Source: Luidia sarsii
Taxonomy: Eukaryota; Echinodermata; Asteroidea; Paxillosida; Luidiidae
Length of the DNA: 64,000 nucleotides
Assembly (NCBI GenBank): GCA_949987565.1
Contig: OX465101.1
Span: forward strand, 28,794,775 to 28,858,774
Reading direction: 5' to 3'
Part shown: piece by piece, positions 42,115 to 52,139 of the stretch
Layout of the letters: every line of letters begins with the position of its first letter
Position numbering within the stretch: the first letter of the stretch is position 1
Translations under genes and position numbers: made by a program
Notes under the pieces: generated by a model
Told to the model about the DNA's origin: nothing
Databases searched by the model: none
What the model saw: only the letters and a program-made list of their open reading frames with translations

Positions 42115-43200
42115 GAAGTTAGTAACGCTGAAGACAGCCCGGCGGTCTAACGTGTATTTGTGTGTGGGGGCACACTGTGAAAAAGGTGCTCACATCATGC
42201 ACAATGGATGAAGTATGTTGAGGCACATGGTGCACGATACATGCGCACGAGGTGATGCTTACTTTCACTCCATGTGCTTGTGGCACAATAAATATAGAGA
42301 TATTAATGCACCTCATCCGATTTTCGCTCAAGTGACTGCAATGCCCCATATGCTTGAGCTACAGTATTTCATGTGCATGTATAGTACAGTAGGTGCCCCA
42401 AGTGTTCATGATTCTGGGACAAATATGTGCCATTGCAGAAGTGCACGAGGTGCGGTTTGTTTTTACAGTGGATGCGTGGGAGAATCGGAAGATTTGGTTT
42501 TCGATTTGGCTCTGTGGACGCGGAGGGATGCTTCCCAAAATCACTGCCAAATGTCGGCTTGGACGTTGTTTTTTCTGGGGGTAATCAGCAGAAAATGCAA
42601 TCGGCTACGAACACAAATATTGGAAAGAATCTGAGAGATGAAGGTCCAAACTACAGTTTACAGTATAGCCACAAGAAGTGAGGGGCTTTTGTTAAATAAT
42701 AATGGAATGTTTCCTCTGGTTAAAGTGGGAGATTTGTTTCCACAGACTGCATTTTATGGATGAGAGATCGATTTATTGATGTGCACCGATTGGGCAAGAC
42801 TCGGCTAGCACTTCTAGCACGACCCCCCTCTCCTCCTCCTCCTCCTCCTCCTCTGCCCCCTCTCCTCCCCTCTCTACACCTTCCCCTTCCCTTCCGGAGT
42901 CTCTGGGAATCCAGTTGGTCGACTCGTTTCACGGACACTGCAGTTATACGTTGGCGTCATCGTCGTGGCTCTAGGCGTCAGAAGGCTTCCTCCTTCAATC
43001 TGCTCGGCTGCGCTCGGCTAAGCGTGAGGTCTCGGCACAGATTAAACGCGCATGCATTCCTATCCTCGAAAACCGATTTGATCGATTTGAGCATGCAAAC
43101 TCCATCTTGATTTGCGATCAATGGTTATCGTACGACGTTCGGCGATGCACGGAGACAATAATACGGTGTATCACAACTTGCGATTGGTTATCAGTGTGTG
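42115..43200. other. Unassigned DNA, small CTC repeat
   Basis: 42180-42460 is rich in GTGCA, GCACATG and TGCATG words without a clean period. 42826-42852 is a short (CTC)n run. Three overlapping + frames near 42.4 kb have no known domain. Confidence 0.35.
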
Positions 43201-43204
43201 AGTT

Positions 43205-43500
43205 GAAATGCGATGCGTCGTAAAGGCTTTGTGAAATCCGGCCTCGGACCTTCCCATCCACCGCGCGTCACGCGGCCGGAGCGTTGCTGCGTTCCGTGTA
43301 CCCGCGAGTTTACACGTGATTTTCAAAATCTCGCGCTCGTCGGCGCTCTCTCGAGAACGGGACCGTGCGGGCGCGCTGCAGCCAGCAGCTCGCCGGGCCG
43401 CGGGGCGAGTTGGCAACGCGACTCGTGAACGCGCCCCGAGGCCTCGTGGGAATCCACGAGTCTGCGTGAAGTACTCGCAGCCGCGTATAGCTCTCTAGGG
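43205..43500. promoter_or_regulatory. CpG-rich island-like stretch
   Basis: CG dinucleotides are dense (for example GCGCGTCACGCGGCCGGAGC, CGCGCTCGTCGGCGC, CGGGCCGCGGGGCGAG), far above the flanks. In an animal genome this could mark a promoter, but no downstream exon was recognised and start position cannot be set. The short frames on both strands are probably by-products of GC richness. Confidence 0.25.
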
Positions 43501-43519
43501 CTATAGCGCTGACTGCCCG

Positions 43520-43620
43520 TATACTCGTGTGCGATCCTAAGCCGTAGCCAATGAATTGGAGGGCTACGGCTTGGTGCTGCCCTCCAACCACGTTAGGTGC
43601 TCGTGCTCACGAGTTATAAT
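43520..43620. other. Overlapping, mutually exclusive hairpins
   Basis: AAGCCGTAGCC and GGCTACGGCTT (43539-43572) form a perfect 11-bp stem. TTGGAGGGC and GCCCTCCAA (43556-43587) form a 9-bp stem that uses the same GGAGGGC bases, so only one can form at a time. CTCGTG and CACGAG words further out give a weak outer stem. No gene adjoins, so a riboswitch-like role is only speculative. Confidence 0.45.
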
Positions 43621-43659
43621 GATCTCAATCACTGGTGTACTGCAGTAGGTAGATTTATA

Positions 43660-43843
43660 GGGCGTTTACGAAATGAAGGCTTAGGCTCGGGCTTAGGTTT
43701 CAATCGTATTTTCTCGTACCCGTTATGATATCACAGCCAACAAACTTTCAAATTGGGCCACAGACCACAGCCTGGATTTTCAGGGTTTGTCAGGCGGAGA
43801 CGAAGCCTGAGCCCGAGCCTGATCCATGGATTCGTAAAGGGCC
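43660..43843. mobile_element. MITE with GGGCGTTTACGAA ends
   Basis: The left GGGCGTTTACGAAATGAAGG then CTTAGGCTCGGGCTTAGGTT is matched by the right AAGCCTGAGCCCGAGCCTGA then TTCGTAAAGGGCC in reverse complement. The arms are about 45 bp in a 184-bp element. No coding capacity is present. Confidence 0.75.
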
Positions 43844-43844
43844 A

Positions 43845-44800
43845 TTGACTCAGATGTACTCAGTGGAGGTTGAGGTAGACTCGACGCGTGACGCGCTATG
43901 CTCGTGCGTAAACGCATTGGCGAATACGAGTCGACGGGAATTTCGGATGTCACCCAACATGTCAGACGGGATTCTTCTGCAAACCACTCCCACTAAACGC
44001 AGACTGACGATTACAAAAGTTACGAGTACAAACGCCAGAACTTGCACTGAGCTGAGCGTTGTGACATCCGTATTTTAGCATGCATCCTTTGTCCTAACAC
44101 AATACTTCCTTGTAGCGGCAAAATCCTTTTGGAAACGCCTGGCATAATGAAATATTACGCCTGGAAAATGTTAAATAAAAAAGGCCATTTTTCTTGCATC
44201 GATGCCCGTGTAAGCCTATTCTCACGTTCAAGACATCAGTTTTCAATTTGCACACCAGAAGATGGATCACGATATTTCTATCAGGGATAAGTGTATAAGT
44301 GTGCTGCACATGTCAACGTTATACACGTCTGTCTTGGGAATCGAGTTGTCTCCCCCTTGAGAACCAACTGCGTTTCCTCCCTCTCAATGGTATGTCTTAA
44401 TAATAATTGTCAACTGGCAAGGATATTTTGTCCGGGACATTAGAGCATGCCCTTGAGAGATTTGATTGAATGTCAACCAAATGGGCTGTATATAGGAAAT
44501 ATCAAAAGGCCAAAGGGTCCCCCAGTCTGCAAGCTTCATTACACAGTGCACAAATATTGCCTGTAATGGACTGTATAGCATGATTGGAAAACCAGCCAGC
44601 AGGTGGCCAGGGGAGAGAGAGAGAGGGGGGGGGGTTCATGCCAACCAAATTAACCGAGATCTCGGAGAAGAGTCGGGAAGAGTAATTCCCCACTTGTTTT
44701 TAAAGAGATTATATTCTTTCCGAGTCAGTGCCGTCATAGTGGGGAATTGGGAGGATTCATTCGGCAGTGCGGATGCTGTAATCAGGAGCCAACTATGTCG
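43845..44800. other. Unassigned low-copy DNA
   Basis: I see no gene. A GAGAGAG/G-run lies at 44614-44634. Confidence 0.35.
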
Positions 44801-44955
44801 CAGAAGCTGCTTAAGCACCCAAGTTTTACTTAAAGGCCCCTATACAACAGTTTGTGTGTTAAACCATTAACCATTACACATTGAACAAAATCCTGTGAAG
44901 GTTTTAGCTCAAATGGTAATCTGAGAAAGTAGAAAAAGGCAAAAATCCGTCACGG

Positions 44956-44987
44956 AATAGTTTATTACTCGCGAGTAATAAACTATT
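44956..44987. other. Perfect 32-bp palindrome at the centre of family T
   Basis: AATAGTTTATTACTCG is followed directly by its reverse complement CGAGTAATAAACTATT. Near-perfect versions lie at about 45715-45746 and 48185-48216, and a decayed one at 5777-5800. Its place inside the element and not at an end is unusual. Confidence 0.85.
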
Positions 44988-45066
44988 TTGTCGATGTTTG
45001 AGTGAAGATTTCCCGAGAAGCACAGCATACATGATTCCATCATGACTATTTACAAACTGTGTAAAT

Positions 45067-45311
45067 GTGACCCGGAACAGCATAATGAGGAATAACCCCA
45101 TTTATGAGATTTGGAGGTTTTCTAATGATGTGAAAGAGTATACCATTAGCTTTCAAATGATATCAAAATATAATATCCTCAAAAAAATTCTGAAAATACA
45201 AAAAAAAGGAAATTGATTTGTAATCGAATTGTGGAGATACTTTAACTTCAGGCGTTGTTTACTCAAAAAGTGTTTTGTTTGGATATTTCTCATGTCGTTG
45301 TGCCGGGTCAC
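45067..45311 (-). mobile_element. Family P MITE inserted in family T, AAAT target duplication
   Basis: The ends are GTGACCCGGAACAGCATAAT and GACATGAG-type sequence closing with TGCCGGGTCAC. AAAT at 45063-45066 and 45312-45315 flanks the 245-bp element. Joining the flanks restores the family T sequence ACAGTTTG..AATTT seen at 48090, which supports a simple insertion. A second copy, in the opposite orientation, lies at 54955-55206. Confidence 0.8.
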
Positions 45312-45552
45312 AAATTAGAAGGAAATCTGTGAACATCGATGTTTGCCGATCTTCCCATTGTCGTATTGGGCCTTTAAGCGCGAAAAGTCACGATTCACAA
45401 GATCACGTTGCCAAAGCTCAAACGTCACGTTTGTTCCAAGCTAAGCAGAGTATAGTGGAATTCAAGTCAAAAGCAAATGGCATAATGTGCTATGGGAGTA
45501 ATTCTGTTTACATGCGGAAGACTTTACATGCTTTGCAGATTTTCACGCTTAA

Positions 45553-45898
45553 AGGCCCAATACAACATTGGAAGATCGGTGTCCACATATTTCCTTCTAA
45601 TTTACACAGTTTGTAGATGGTCATGATAGAATACTCATGTTGAAAATCTAGGCTACGGTCTGGTATGCTGTACTTACCTAGAAATCTTCACTCAAACATA
45701 GACAAATAGTTTATTACTCGCAAGTAATAAACTATTTTTTACACTACAGAATGGTGCAAAAACCGTGACGGCTTTTTACCTTTGTTCTACTCTCTCAGAT
45801 CACCGTTTGAGCTCAAACCTTCGCAGGAAAGCTTTTTGGGGATGTTTAATGGTTTAACACACAAACTGTTTGACCTTTACCAATGTTGTATAGGGCCT
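45553..45898 (+). mobile_element. Family T MITE, TTAA insertion near the right end of family S
   Basis: The 346-bp element starts AGGCCCAATACAACATTGGA and ends CCAATGTTGTATAGGGCCT, flanked by TTAA at 45549-45552 and 45899-45902. The TTAA target is inside the family S terminal repeat (CGCTTAAGCGG). The interior contains the central palindrome and GTGCAAAAACCGTGACGG. No coding capacity is present. Confidence 0.85.
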
Positions 45899-45924
45899 TT
45901 AAGCGGCTCTATGAAATTGGGCCA

Positions 45925-46650
45925 AGAGCACGGAGGAATCCAGCCCTTTTTTCTCAGTCTCCTCAAGTTGGGAAGAAAAATGATCCCAGGACATCGACGT
46001 CAGGGTCCACTGAGCTGTTCGCTCACGCGTTCTCCCGTAGGCGTATATTATATAGGGGCCTACGTCATGCGCAAGTGATGGCATGCTGATTATCATCTGC
46101 GTTTCTCATCCTCTGGATGCGTGCAGAATGTACTCATTTTCCAGCAGTTGTGTCATCGGCTTTCAACTTATTTCCCGAACGCTTGGGTGTCCATCCTATA
46201 ATTAAACTCCAGATCGGGCGGCAGCGCATGCATGCAGTTCCCGTGACGAGTTGGTGGCGTACCCGTCGCAGGGCACGTGTTGAGCGCGCGGCTTGGTTGG
46301 TGCTTTTTTCCTTCTTAATTCTCCGCCTTGAGCCAAGATAATGAATGATCGTGGCCGCTTTCTGTCAAAGCGCAATGTGACTCAATCCACGGTGTACTGG
46401 TTATCTAGAGCTAGGTATACCAAGGAGGTATGGTTAAGACAGGCTGGGGGAGCTGCTTACCGTTACGCGCCAGACCGTGACGGCACCATACTTTGCTGGT
46501 AGGTGTATATCAAGTTCTCACAGAGAAAAGCGCTCGGAATGACTGTCAGGTCGCACTCACTAAGACGAGATGACATTTCTGTTCTGGTCTGCTGCTCTAC
46601 CGACCACCATGCCCTACGGTACGCTGTGACGCAACAGCAGAGTAGCGACA
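45925..46650. other. Unassigned low-copy DNA
   Basis: I see no gene, RNA or repeat that I can support. Confidence 0.35.
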
Positions 46651-46654
46651 GGAA

Positions 46655-47305
46655 GCTTTAACTCTTCTCTCCCTCTTTCTCTGTATCTCTACCCACCTCT
46701 TTCTCCATCTCTCTCCACCTCTGTCCTCTCTCCTTTCTCTCTCCACCTCTCTCTTTTTCTCCCTCTCTCTCTCTCTCTACCCACCTCTTTCTACACCCCT
46801 CTCCTCTCTCCCTCCCTCTCTCCTTCCTCTCCCGTATCACTTCCTCTATCTCTCCCCGTCTCTGCCTCCTCTTCTTTCTCTCTTAATTTCTCTCTGCATA
46901 TGTCTCCTTTCTTTCCCCCATCTCTCTCCACCTCTCTTCTATCTCCCCCTTCATCTCTCTCTCTCTTCATCTCCCTCCCTCCCCTTCTTCCTTTCCCCTC
47001 TCTCTTCTCTCTCTCTGTGCAAGTTTCCCTCCCCATTTCCACTCTCTCTCCCTCTCTCGTTCCCTCTCTGCCCTCTCTTCTCTCTCTGTCTCTTAAGCTA
47101 CCCCTCTTTCCCTCTATTCCTTCCTCTGCCCCTCTCTGTTCCCTTTCGTCTTCCTTCTCTCTCTCTTCTATCCCCGTCTTTCTCTTCTCTCTCTCTTCCT
47201 CTCTTTCTCCCCTCTCTCTCTGTTTCTCTTCCCAGCTCCCATGCACCCTCTCTTTCTCCCTCTCTCTCTCTCTCGCTTTCTCTCTTCCTTCTCTTTTCTC
47301 TCGTG
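46655..47305. repeat. CT-rich polypyrimidine tract
   Basis: Degenerate CTCTCT/CCTCTC DNA. A 232-aa minus frame (Arg/Glu/Gly-rich) and a 187-aa plus frame (Ser/Leu/Pro-rich) cross it and are compositional. Both run on into 47305-47480 before stopping, without a known domain. Confidence 0.9.
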
Positions 47306-47309
47306 TCTT

Positions 47310-47810
47310 ATTGTCGCGTGACACACCTATATTGACTGTCTTCTCTCCTCTACGACTCTTGTTGGTATCAGTTTCATCCGTCACTCGGGCAGCAGAGGGG
47401 CCGGGCCTTCTTGCTGTATCGTCCCGTCTCCATTCCGGATGTCCCCTTATCCCGTTTAATTGAGAGTCGATCAGTTTCTTGTGAATCACTTCGGTTTTTA
47501 GTCCTCGGGCAATTCGACCTCATCACGCTGGGAATTGGTCTCTGTCATCTCTCTGTCGCAGTCACGGGGGAGGGGGTTGTATAACGGTGTTTACATTATG
47601 ATAGGCATCGCTTCAATACATTCACGTTGCAATTACTCATGTTTGACGATGTTTGTTGATGCGCCTCTCTAGCGTTCATCAGAAAAACCTCGCATCAAAC
47701 CACAAACAGCAATTATTACTCGTCCCTTTGACAATTCGGCTTGTGCTGTATTACTTGCCATCTTTTAGCCATCTTGTTTTTTTTCTATTTGGGCCCAATG
47801 GGGCCCAATG
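47310..47810. other. Unassigned low-copy DNA
   Basis: I see no gene or repeat that I can support. GGGCCCAATGGGGCCCAATG near 47790 is a short direct repeat. Confidence 0.35.
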
Positions 47811-47812
47811 TC

Positions 47813-48420
47813 GTGCAGCCGCTCAAACGTGACAATCTGCTAAGCAGGGAAAGATTCCCTCGTGTCAACAGGATTACAAACCGCACTTTGATGACATGTA
47901 AATCGCTTTTGACTTGTATTCCACTCTCCAGTACTTAGCGTGAAAGAGTGAAACAATAGTGAAGTTTGAGTTGGCAAGTCGATCCTAGGAATCATGATCT
48001 CTTGCGCTTCAGCCAATTTTCGGCGCTTAAAGACCCTATACAACATTGGGAAGATCGGAAAACATCGATGTCCACAGATTTGCTTCTAATTTACACAGTT
48101 TGTGTATACGGTCATGATAGAATGATAGAATCTTACGGTCTGGGATGTTGTACTTCTCGAGAAATCTTCACTAAAATATTGACAAATAGTTCATTACTCG
48201 CGAGTAATAAACTCTTTCTTACACTACAGACTTGTGCGAAAACCGTGACGGTTTTTTTTTTTTTTTTACCTTTTTCTACTTTCTCAGATTACCATTTGAG
48301 ATATAACCTTCGCAGGATTTCATTTCCTGAATGTTTAATGGTTTAACACACAAACTGTGGCAATCTTTTGATCGTTACCGATGTTGTGTAGGGCCTTTCA
48401 GCAGCTCCATGTAAGACGGC
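47813..48420 (-). mobile_element. Family S MITE with a family T insertion
   Basis: 47813-48030 is the reverse complement of family S (ATCTGCTAAGCAGG, GGATTACAAACCGCACTTTG, CTTTTGACTTGTATTCCACT, TTTGAGTTGGCAAG). The element resumes after 48396 with a stretch around CAGCAGCTCCATG. The interruption 48031-48396 is a family T element. This is a second, separate case of the same host-guest pair as at 44.8-45.9 kb. Confidence 0.7.
48031..48396 (+). mobile_element. Family T MITE at TTAA/TTCA
   Basis: It starts AGACCCTATACAACATTGGG and ends GATGTTGTGTAGGGCCT. The left flank is TTAA (48027-48030) and the right is TTCA, one base off. The centre TTCATTACTCGCGAGTAATA is close to the 32-bp palindrome, and GTGCGAAAACCGTGACGG precedes a T-run. 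Confidence 0.8.
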
Positions 48421-48424
48421 TCGA

Positions 48425-49425
48425 GGTCTGTGCTCATCATTCCAGACTGATCCCACAGGTGTACTTCGGTCGTTAGAATTCTCGGTTAAATTTGACCGAC
48501 TCAAAAGTCCAAGTGGGAACGACGGTCAAATTTGACTATTATAAATGTAACCATCATCTCGGTTAAATTTTAGTCCAGTGGAAACGCGGCTTATCAGTTC
48601 GTGCTAAGGATACTAGACCCATCCTCTGAAGTCCACACGGAGTTCTTTGATGGTGGGGAACCAAAGGAATCAATTTGAGCTGCGTGGTAAATGTAATGCC
48701 ACAACAGTGAGATGGTAACCCTGTGTAACAATCTCAGACGGGTTCCCGTGCTGGGTTGAGCCGTGACGTCACTGGCTCACCTCAGCAATGATCACAGCTG
48801 CTCAGCGTGCTCAGATTGCGTCAGTGAACCAAGCACCTGGGGGCGCCCTTCATTTGACTGTTGTTTATGATTATCCGAGAACGAACACTGTATGGAAAAC
48901 TATGATTTTGCTTTTCAATCGATACACCCTTATTACGGGGGAACAACTGTAGCATTTCCTCCCCAGTGTAAAACAATGCAAGTTCTAGGCCTATGTACTA
49001 GGCTCCGTACCGAGCTAGTAGGCCTACGGATCAACGTACGTGCCTGAAAGCGCTGCGTTGCCAATGGCCGTATCGACTCAGCACGCCCTTCAAAATTGAC
49101 AACTACCATACGCGCTGCGCATGACGTTTTTTTTTATCCATATATGGTAACGGTCTCATCTGAGCATGGGACCCGGATCAGATCCCTACACCGGCTCAGA
49201 TGTTCAACATTTCGGAGAGTGCGCACTAAGCGCCTTCAAGATAAACACGCGACAAGAGACAGCGGCTCGTTCCAGGGCACGGACTGTAGTTGGGTTTGCC
49301 TATAATCCCCATTCTACCAAGCTGTGCCACTCACAGATTAATTCTGGGAAAGGATATGGTGGCTGTAAGATCGTCGCTCTGCCGTCTCATTCGATTCCTT
49401 GGCCCGGCTAGACTTGATCTAAATC
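48425..49425. other. Unassigned DNA with a small inverted repeat
   Basis: TCGGTTAAATTTGACCG near 48482 and CGGTCAAATTTGAC near 48525 pair as an imperfect hairpin, and TCGGTTAAATTTTAG repeats at 48559. I recognise no gene. Confidence 0.4.
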
Positions 49426-49430
49426 TCTCG

Positions 49431-49652
49431 TGAAGTTTCGGAAGTGCAGACTTGCCCCCCCCCCCCTTCCCCGTAAACTCAGCCAGATTGACCTTCCGGG
49501 CCGAAAGCTTCCGAGTGACCTGGTGTGAGGGGTGAGAGAGCGTTGGGTGTAGCGAAGTTTCGGAAGTATAAAACTTGGCCCTTTTCCCCATCAACTCGAT
49601 CAGATTGACGTTCCCTGACCGAAGGCTTCCGAGTGACCGGAGTGAGGGGTTG
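49431..49652 (+). repeat. Two-copy tandem repeat, 122-bp period
   Basis: GAAGTTTCGGAAGTGCAGAC, AACTCAGCCAGATTGACCTT and AAGCTTCCGAGTGACC recur 122 bp downstream as GAAGTTTCGGAAGTATAAAA, AACTCGATCAGATTGACGTT and AGGCTTCCGAGTGACC. The two copies differ at several sites, so the duplication is not recent. Confidence 0.75.
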
Positions 49653-49659
49653 GTAGGGG

Positions 49660-50150
49660 TGGGGGTGGACGCGGGGTGCGGGGGAGGGAGAGGTTCAGGG
49701 TGTCCTTTTGGAGCGCGGTATGTACATGTAGGCTTCGGTGCCGCGGGGAGCCCAGGATGCATGGCCTTGACGGTTAAACTCCGCTAATAGGCGTCGCTTC
49801 CTATAATGTGTCATTAATTACCTTCGAAGGATCTTGGCGGGGAGGGGGAGGGAGGAGGGTGGAGGAGGGTGGAGGGGGTCATGCGAGGCGATCGGGGCCA
49901 AGGAAATGTCACTCGTTATGCGGGCTATTCACGTCACTGCAGGGGGTCCCGTGACCCACGTCATACCTTCCTCAGTGGTCATATCATGGTCATACATACA
50001 TCGCTCGCTTTGTCGGGTTGCCCGTCTTTCGGTATGAGCCTCGTGCAGTTTTGTGTTTGGCTCACCCGAAGACTCATCTGGTTATCTTGTCCGAGCTTGA
50101 TAATTCTCGGTTTACACGTGCACTCATTGATGCAACCCCCCCCCCCTTAA
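49660..50150. other. Unassigned DNA with GGAGG-rich patch
   Basis: I see no gene. 49838-49880 is GGAGGGTGGAGG-like, and a C-run lies near 50135-50147. Confidence 0.4.
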
Positions 50151-50154
50151 TTGT

Positions 50155-50290
50155 TCGTATAAAAATAGGAGGGCCAGACGTTTCGATATAAAAGGTCATG
50201 ATGCCAGGCCAGTATCGAAATGTCAGGACCTTCTAAATTTTGATATTCGCTTTTTTGGTCGTGTTAGTCAGTAAAAGATTGCAACATTTC
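50155..50290. mobile_element. Family G element, decayed
   Basis: GGGCCAGACGTTTCGATATA and the inverted AGTATCGAAATGTCAGGACC form the core pair. The right end GTTAGTCAGTAAAAGATTGC then AAC matches the family G terminal repeat. The left terminal repeat is not recognisable. Confidence 0.65.
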
Positions 50291-50294
50291 TGTA

Positions 50295-51375
50295 TATCAT
50301 TAGGCCTACTGTGTTATCTGGGCGACGCGGTCGCTCGTCCTCAGTACTGTGGTGGAATAGTTTTGTACGGCATCCTTAGACTATAGAAGTTCAGAGCAAG
50401 TTTGTATCACCCGCCTAAAGAATCTATAGCTTCCCAACTGTTATCTCCACCGATGCACGAGAAATAGCCTATAGGGACCACCGAAAAACAGCCTGTCCGA
50501 CATCGTGCAGCACTCTATCGTTGCATGCAAGCTACACTTTCCAATCGTTCGTCTTGGGTGAGCGAGGCACGTCGGAAGTCCCGTCCCCACGCCGGCGAAC
50601 CTCGCCTAGACTATAGAAGACCGTTGTGCTTGGCCATCATGCAAAATGATACCGTAGATCTGGATCTGGTCCTGATCACCCTACTCGCGTACACACATAG
50701 CCTACTCATTTTGGTATCCTTGTGGAGATGTTGCTTTGTTCTCGTGCACTATACAACTGTGTGAGAAACGATGTTTTATCAAAATTGGCAACGTTGGCAC
50801 CGTCGTGCTGATGGAAATAGCGCCGCCTTTGACAAAATGCAGAAGGCAGACTGGGGCCTTCTCGGCCGTGTTGGTGATCCGCTAATAAAGTCGAGCTTCG
50901 ATCCAATAGGCCTATACAGACCGTATTATACAATTCCCACAAGCTGTTACAAAAAGCGTCAATATTTTAGTCACCGTATCTAATGACCGTTCCCCCGCCA
51001 GCCCTTTTCTCCGTTTCCCCCATTGTTGCTCAGAGCAGACCTGTCAGGTGTATTATTGAATACTTCCTTGCGTTTTCCCATCCGTCTTTTTCCCCCAAGC
51101 GATACCTGCAGCTTGAAGAGAGGTAGGAAGGAAAAGAGAGAGTCGACGGCGGCAGACCGTGTTACGGTATGTGTGGCAGTGGCGCAGAGAATGCACGGTG
51201 CTTGGCCGACGATCCCCTCGGGCATGCACGGTCGTTTGTCATTAATGTTGTCGAGCTCCTCGATTTCCCTAGCTCCTCCCACCCCCTCCCCCTCCTCCTC
51301 TCCTGCGAGACGGATATTGATATTATGACGGGATTTACGGCTCGGGACTACGGCAGGAGATAGGCATATACTCAC
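50295..51375. other. Unassigned DNA with a dispersed repeat fragment
   Basis: 50715-50790 (TTGCTTTGTTCTCGTGCACT, GTGAGAAACGATGTTTTA) matches 4335-4385. I recognise no gene in the remainder. Confidence 0.4.
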
Positions 51376-51379
51376 TGGC

Positions 51380-51440
51380 GGGTGTTACCGCGGGGAACCG
51401 AACCGTAAGGCCCCAACGGGGCGGGCAGCCGCTATCACGA
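51380..51440 (-). repeat. tRNA-like 3' segment, possible SINE
   Basis: On the minus strand GGCCTTACGGTTCGGTTCCC has a B-box-like GGTTCGGTTCC, followed by CGCGGTAACACC. Upstream it reads GCGGCTGCCCGCC. The layout resembles 34985-35070. No full tRNA fold can be drawn. Confidence 0.35.
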
Positions 51441-51625
51441 CAGTCAACCTTTAAGGCACAAGTGACATTATGTGGCGAATGAGCATAGCTTGAAGATCCT
51501 CGGTTTTTAAGCTGATTTGGGTCGTAGAATAATTGTACTGGTTTCTACCGATCCCTTAATCGATCCTATTTGTAAGCAATGTTTGTCCTATCATGTCCTG
51601 CACTATTCTGATCTGGTATGCCCGC

Positions 51626-52133
51626 CCTGTTCTTTCCTCTGTCCTGTCCTGTCCTGTCCTGTCCTATCCTGTCCTGTCCTGTTCTGTTCTTTCCTGTTCT
51701 GTCCTGTCCTGTCTTGTCCTTTCCTGTCCTGTCCTGTCCTGTCCTGTCCTGTCCTGTCCTGTCCTGTCCTGTCCTGTCCTGTCCTGTCCTGTCCTGTCCT
51801 GTCCTGTCCTGTCCTGTCCTGTCCTGTCCTGTCCTACCCTGCCCTGCCCTGCCCTGCCCTGCCCTGTCCTGTCCTGTCCTTTTTTTTTTATCTTGCCCTG
51901 TCTTGTCATGTCCTGTCCTGTCCTGTCCTGTTCTGTCCTGTCCTGTCCTGTCCTGTCCTGTCCTTCCCTTTCTTGCCATGTCCTGTCCTACCCTGTCCTG
52001 TCCTGTTTTATCTTGCCCTGTCTTGTCCTGTCCTGTCCTGTCCTGCCCTGTCCTGCCCTGTCCTGTCTTGTCGTGTCCTGTCTTGTCCTGTTTTGCCCTG
52101 CAGTCCTGACCTATATTCTGTCCTGTCCTGTCG
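51626..52133 (+). repeat. (TCCTG)n pentanucleotide array, about 500 bp
   Basis: TCCTG repeats, with pure runs (for example 51725-51830) and variants TCCTT, CCCTG, TCTTG and TTCTG, plus a T-run at 51880. All frames of both strands are open across it, producing Cys/Pro/Val/Leu/Ser frames on plus and Gly/Gln/Asp/Arg/Thr frames on minus. None is a gene. Confidence 0.95.
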
Positions 52134-52139
52134 ACGCCT

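Larger units (their letters stand above)
44834..45373 (-). mobile_element. Family T MITE in reverse orientation, itself interrupted
   Basis: It starts AGGCCCCTATACAACAGTTT and ends GTCGTATTGGGCCT, with TTAA at 44830-44833 and 45374-45377. TTAA duplication is the hallmark of piggyBac-type and a few other transposases. Its centre contains the perfect 32-bp palindrome at 44956-44987. A family P element occupies 45067-45311. Without it the family T copy would be about 295 bp. Confidence 0.8.
44803..45923 (+). mobile_element. Family S MITE host, carrying two family T insertions
   Basis: Outer pieces AGCTGCTTAAGCACC..TTACTTAA (left), 45374-45552 (interior, with AGCTAAGCAGAGTATAGTGG) and AAGCGGCTCTATGAAATTGG (right) join into one family S element when 44834-45373 and 45553-45898 are removed. 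Each removed block is bordered by TTAA on both sides, which is the expected target-site duplication. The left terminus is more diverged than the right. Confidence 0.75.

Noticed and set aside
46791..47489. 232-aa Arg/Glu-rich protein on the minus strand
   Set aside because: It is the complement of a CT-rich tract. Composition alone explains it.
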